7,460 bases of DNA from a bacterium. GTDB lineage: Bacteria; Actinomycetota; Acidimicrobiia; Spongiisociales; UBA11373. The notes under the pieces were generated by a model. That model was not told the DNA's origin, made no database searches, and saw only the letters and a list, made by a program, of their open reading frames with translations. Below, in pieces: positions 6,436-7,460 of this stretch (positions are counted from its first letter, which is position 1; each line of letters opens with the position of its first letter). A program made the translations under genes and the position numbers. The stretch spans positions 1-7,460 of the forward strand of contig JABMPV010000311.1 of NCBI GenBank assembly GCA_013202595.1, in the 5' to 3' direction.

Positions 6436-6441
6436 ACGTTA
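6436..6441 (-). promoter_or_regulatory. Putative -10 box (TAACGT) of surE
   Basis: On the - strand TAACGT (TANNNT) ends 8 nt before the GTG at 6427, placing the transcription start within about 2 nt of the start codon. The intervening TGCTCCCC has no Shine-Dalgarno character. This supports a leaderless mRNA, by position only. Confidence 0.35.
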
Positions 6442-6471
6442 GGCGAGGTAGCGGGCACACCGTTCGCTCCG

Positions 6472-6500
6472 CACCCGGGGGTGAGTCGGCGGGGCGCCCC
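6472..6500. repeat. Two GC-rich inverted repeats in the surE/VOC divergent spacer
   Basis: CACCC-GG-GGGTG (6472-6483) and the perfect palindrome GGGGCGCCCC (6491-6500) lie 7 nt apart between the divergent surE and VOC genes. They could be operator half-sites, but in GC-rich DNA such symmetry often arises by chance. No regulator gene is nearby. Confidence 0.2.
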
Positions 6501-6554
6501 ACGTGCCACAGTCGCCGGCGGTCTTCGCCTGCTTCAATCTGCGCAGTGTCATCG

Positions 6555-6563
6555 GAGAAGGAG
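6555..6563 (+). promoter_or_regulatory. Purine-rich Shine-Dalgarno (GAGAAGGAG) of the VOC gene
   Basis: GAGAAGGAG ends 3 nt before the ATG at 6567, with its GAAGG core about 5 nt away. This fixes the start against the much longer upstream open frame, which reads back through the antisense of surE. Confidence 0.65.
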
Positions 6564-6566
6564 CCA

Positions 6567-7019
6567 ATGGGAGACAAGCAACTGAGGGGCGTTGTGATCC
6601 GTGTCGCGGACATCGAAGCGGTCAGGGAGCGCTACACGAGGCTTCTGGGCGTGGAACCGACGGTACTGCCCGATCACGTGTTCTCGACGCCCGGCCAGAT
6701 CGCGGGAATCCTCTTCGACCTCGGAGAGAGCTTCATCCAGTTCATCACGGAGGTCGGGGAGGAAGCGCCGCTGAATGTCCTGACGCGCAACCGCGGAGAG
6801 GGACTCAGCCAGATCTCTCTCTGGGTGGAGGATGTCGATGCGGAGATGCGCACATTCGAGGCTGAGGGCGTCTCGTTCGGAGCGTCGGATCCTCAGGATC
6901 TCCCTCTCGGGCTGGTCGCCTTTGGCCATCCAAAGACACTGAATGGCGTCATGTGGGAGTTAGAGGAGCACCCGTTCATCGAGGGTACGGCAACTCCTCG
7001 CGGGACGGTCCAGCACTGA
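6567..7019 (+). CDS. VOC (glyoxalase/methylmalonyl-CoA epimerase-like) superfamily protein
   Basis: This 150-residue protein has two beta-alpha-beta-beta-beta modules of the vicinal oxygen chelate fold (about 6-62 and 79-135). RVADIEAVRERYTRLLGVEP and GEGLSQISLWVEDVDA mark the two module starts. The layout follows methylmalonyl-CoA epimerase, including the RNRGEGL turn and the closing VMWELEEHP strand. Two of the epimerase metal ligands can be placed, Q58 (FIQF) and E131 (WELE). The other two positions, normally histidines in LxHIGIAV and GLHHxxW, read G8 and Q82. The metal site is therefore incomplete and true epimerase activity is doubtful. The protein may use a different metal set, another VOC reaction, or only bind a ligand. 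The start is set by GAGAAGGAG just upstream. The gene lies 67 nt before a hotdog thioesterase on the same strand, which loosely suggests acyl-CoA substrates. Confidence 0.85.
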   Translation: MGDKQLRGVVIRVADIEAVRERYTRLLGVEPTVLPDHVFSTPGQIAGILFDLGESFIQFITEVGEEAPLNVLTRNRGEGLSQISLWVEDVDAEMRTFEAEGVSFGASDPQDLPLGLVAFGHPKTLNGVMWELEEHPFIEGTATPRGTVQH

Positions 7020-7074
7020 GGGCGGGGAAACGCGATCCCGGGGTGAAGGTATCTGTGAGCGCTCCAGGTACACC

Positions 7075-7080
7075 TAGGGT
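7075..7080 (+). promoter_or_regulatory. Putative -10 box (TAGGGT) of the hotdog gene
   Basis: TAGGGT (TANNNT) ends 6 nt before the GTG at 7087, the same spacing as the TACAAT of the VIT gene, so a leaderless transcript starting on the GTG is plausible. An overlapping alternative, TACACC (7069-7074), fits less well. A weak GGTGAG at 7079-7083 could instead serve as a ribosome site. Confidence 0.35.
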
Positions 7081-7086
7081 GAGTTG

Positions 7087-7460
7087 GTGTCCCCCCGCCT
7101 GACGACAGACGCCGCCAATAGGTTTCTCGCGGAGGCTTTCCCGTCAGCCGCTCGGTGGGGGATCCGGTGTGAGGCCCTCCGAGACGGGACGGCAACCGTC
7201 CGATGGAGGTTCGACGATGCAGAGGTCCTGCCCGGCGGGTACATCAGCGGGCCGCTGATCTTCGCCGTTGCCGACACGGCTCTGTGGTTTGCGACGATCT
7301 CGATCATCGGCATCGAGGAGTTGGCGGTCACCAGTGAGATGTGGATCAGATTCGTCCGCCCCGCCCGGGGCGGAGATCTCCTCGCCAGAGCCAGTATCGA
7401 GTCGCCGAACCAGGATCGACTCGACGGAACCATCGACCTATGGGTCGATCAGGCGTCCGA
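7087..7460 (+). CDS. PaaI-like hotdog-fold thioesterase (3' end outside window)
   Basis: Frame 7087 onward is open to the window edge and gives 124 residues; the family is usually about 140 long, so only the last strand is missing. PaaI-type proteins hydrolyse acyl-CoA thioesters as cytoplasmic dimers or tetramers. The hotdog core is clear: VLPGGYISGPLIFAVADTALWFA (47-69) covers the loop and central helix, and SEMWIRFVRPARGGDLLARA follows as strands. In many PaaI enzymes the loop before the helix carries HGG. Here it reads PGG-ISGP, a variant I recognise from another PaaI-like subgroup. The Asp of the central helix (D63) is kept. The TAG at 7075 limits the frame. GTG at 7087 is preferred over TTG at 7084 because of codon strength and the -10 spacing. 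The natural substrate cannot be read from the sequence. Confidence 0.8.
   Translation, partial: MSPRLTTDAANRFLAEAFPSAARWGIRCEALRDGTATVRWRFDDAEVLPGGYISGPLIFAVADTALWFATISIIGIEELAVTSEMWIRFVRPARGGDLLARASIESPNQDRLDGTIDLWVDQAS

Noticed and set aside
6888..6900. Palindrome GATCCT-C-AGGATC
   Set aside because: It lies inside the VOC coding sequence in well-conserved frame, with no T run or regulatory context. It is probably chance.

Overview
The window looks like a piece of chromosome from a high-GC actinobacterium, quite possibly one of the Acidimicrobiia or a related uncultured lineage. That placement is inferred from the strong G/C preference at third codon positions, frequent GTG starts, a lipoprotein with a long threonine-rich linker, TANNNT-type -10 hexamers lying directly upstream of several start codons, and gene families common in those genomes. 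It is not based on any marker gene. I see no rRNA, tRNA, CRISPR array, insertion sequence, integrase or phage gene.

Layout from left to right. (1) A 24-codon tail of an unidentified + strand gene overlaps the 3' end of a - strand VIT1/CCC1-type iron/manganese transporter (63-803). (2) Across a 90-bp divergent promoter region lies a + strand lipoprotein with seven calcium-loop FG-GAP/VCBS repeats and a C-terminal ASPIC/UnbV domain (894-2555). (3) It is followed by a class I polyphosphate kinase 2 gene (2610-3541) whose frame is broken by one missing base near 2771. (4) Tail to tail with it is a - strand secreted RTX-like calcium-binding protein (3554-4147). (5) Across a 239-bp divergent spacer is a secreted M23 (LytM-type) peptidase (4387-5262). 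(6) On the - strand, a surE nucleotidase gene (5633-6427) overlaps by GTGA the start of an MFS transporter. Only about the first third of the transporter survives, and it is frame-disrupted (5263-5636). (7) On the + strand come a VOC-fold protein related to methylmalonyl-CoA epimerase (6567-7019) and a PaaI-like hotdog thioesterase running off the right edge (7087-7460).

The genes do not form one pathway. They are a mosaic of one- and two-gene units on alternating strands, arranged as divergent pairs (VIT/lipoprotein, RTX/M23, surE/VOC) and convergent pairs. Loose themes are the cell envelope (lipoprotein, RTX protein, M23 peptidase), phosphate and nucleotide metabolism (PPK2, SurE), and CoA chemistry (VOC and hotdog proteins).

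I found no convincing undescribed system. The most useful observations are the broken ppk2 frame, the decayed and truncated MFS gene coupled to surE, possible paired indels in the RTX signal peptide, and two kinds of gene start. Four genes have a -10 hexamer 6-9 nt before the start codon and no good Shine-Dalgarno sequence (probably leaderless). Three others have strong Shine-Dalgarno sequences.
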